A DNA stretch of 64,000 nucleotides from Hermatobates lingyangjiaoensis (Eukaryota > Arthropoda > Insecta > Hemiptera > Hermatobatidae), in the NCBI GenBank assembly GCA_026182355.1, contig JAPFBL010000258.1, forward strand, positions 425,501-489,500, given 5' to 3'. A program made the position numbers and the translations under genes. Shown here in pieces: positions 63,005 to 64,000 of the stretch. Each line of letters opens with the position of its first letter. The first letter of the stretch is position 1. The notes under the pieces are model-generated. The model was not told where the DNA came from and did no database searches. It was given only the letters and a program-made list of their open reading frames with translations.

Positions 63005-63288
63005 GTAAGAACAGTGGACGAAAAAGAACGTCTTTCTAGAAGCAGTACGAGTGTACTTTAGTTTAAATCTAAAATCAGAGAAAGACGAGGAATTCAGAAT
63101 AAAAATTAAATAAACGACTTTAGTTCCTGAAAAAAAAGTATATATTTCAGCCAACAAACAAATTAGATCAACTCTTAAACCATTGTAATTAGATTTATAT
63201 ATTCATTATTTTTCAGATATATTTACTTGAGTTTTGATTTTCTCCTAAAATAGTTCAATCAGTTATCATGTAGTATTTACTCATTGTA
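63005..63288. other. Intron after E20
   Basis: AT-rich; no splice-flanked coding block seen. Confidence 0.5.
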
Positions 63289-63365
63289 GGGTAAAAAAAT
63301 TAATGAAGTAGTCTCCACATTTGGAAGTTTAATCGTATAAAAAACACGTTTCAAACACTTAGGCT
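63289..63365 (+). repeat. Truncated copy of the 32760-33213 element
   Basis: TGTAGGGTAAAAAAATTAATG, GTCTCCACAT and CACGTTTCAAACACTTAGG match the left end and degenerate hammerhead arm. Confidence 0.65.
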
Positions 63366-63373
63366 TGTATAAG

Positions 63374-63935
63374 GTCAATCAAGGTGACATTCTTATTTTT
63401 CATATACGTTTGAATAAGGTCAATTAAGGCTATACTCTCGTTTTTAATATATTATAACAGAGTAGGTATCTATAAGGCAGAGGTCTCCAAAGAAGTCAAT
63501 GTCGATCCCCAAGGGTTCGTGAGAGATCTAAGTGGGTCGATGAATATATCTAAAGGTCAATCAAAGTAGGCATCTATAAGTCAGAGGTCTCCAAAGAAGT
63601 CAATGTCGATCCCCAAGGGTTCGTGAGAGATCTAAGTGGGTCGATGAATATATCTAAAGGTCAATCAAAGTAGGCATCTATAAGTCAGAGGTCTCCAAAG
63701 AAGTCCATGTCGATCACCAGGGGTTGTAACTTAGATCTGTCCATATCGATCACCCACTTAGATCTCTCACCAACCCTGGGGATCGACATGAACTTCTTTG
63801 GAGACCTCTGACTTATAGATGCCTACTCTGTTATAATATATTAAAAACGAGAGTATAGCCTTTATTGACCTTATGCAAACGTACTTCTGTCTGGTATATG
63901 AAAAATAAGAATGTGGCCTTGATTGACCTTATACT
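63374..63935. repeat. Palindromic repeat with a 104-bp tandem triplication in one arm
   Basis: Left arm has GTAGGCATCTATAAGTCAGA-type units at about 63464, 63568 and 63672; the right arm (63745-63935) is the reverse complement of one unit plus flank (GGTCAATCAAGG / CCTTGATTGACC). Ends near (TA)n at 63963. Confidence 0.82.
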
Positions 63936-63956
63936 TCTTCTTATTGACCTATAGCA

Positions 63957-63989
<33 letters not shown>

Positions 63990-64000
63990 ATGCTGTTTGT

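Noticed and set aside
1..64000. A bacterial or viral defence system or operon
   Set aside because: Spliced gene, long introns, SINEs and microsatellites throughout show an animal nuclear genome; no such system is present.

Overview
This is a 64 kb, AT-rich, transposon-dense piece of an animal nuclear genome. Essentially the whole window is one protein-coding gene on the + strand: the delta subunit of the AP-3 clathrin-adaptor complex (AP3D1; garnet in flies). I placed about 21 exons between 3787 and 63004 by matching peptide blocks to what I remember of delta-adaptin and by checking splice sites and codon phase by eye. The first exons (start codon) and the last exons (end of the C-terminal domain) lie outside the window. 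Introns run from 71 bp to several kb. The mix of a jockey-clade LINE, GIY-YIG Penelope-like elements (PLEs), a mariner and a tRNA-derived SINE suggests an invertebrate, most likely an arthropod and perhaps a chelicerate; this is a guess, not a determination.

Layout. 1-3.7 kb: long inverted repeat. 3.8-30.1 kb: HEAT-repeat trunk exons E1-E9, including two 74-nt exons (E3a, E3b) that encode alternative versions of the same 24-residue block and must be mutually exclusive. The introns hold hAT, TA-flanked MITE, SINE, foldback and PLE debris, plus a 2.28 kb satellite of exactly thirty 76-bp monomers at 17.4-19.7 kb. 31.0-34.9 kb: PLE and hAT remnants around E10. 34.9-44.4 kb: a 9.4 kb array of about 224 copies of a 42-bp unit. 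45-55 kb: E12 and E13, a jockey LINE fragment, a mariner and several PLEs. 55-63 kb: hinge exons E14-E19 (Lys/Ser/acid rich) and E20, which opens the C-terminal appendage. 63.3-63.9 kb: a palindromic repeat.

The most striking observation is the 42-bp array. Its left edge continues from, and its right edge continues into, the coding sequence of one AP3D1 exon. The unit is a multiple of 3, has no stop in the AP3D1 frame, and every unit carries CAG|GTGTGC or CAG|GTGAGC, so the same point can serve as acceptor and donor. Splicing between any two units removes whole units and keeps the frame. This looks like an intron being made (or an exon being hugely expanded) by tandem duplication of an AGGT-containing exonic segment.

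Other observations of note: the mutually exclusive exon pair; a foldback hairpin of about 490 bp between those two exons; and a set of hammerhead-ribozyme motifs in at least seven sequence-distinct families, most with a self-complementary stem III, sitting in PLE or PLE-like inverted repeats. A conserved trunk-hinge block expected between E12 and E13 is not visible and the codon phase there does not join, so an exon is missing from this sequence or is too divergent for me to see. No tRNA or rRNA genes, CRISPR arrays or bacterial-type signals were found.
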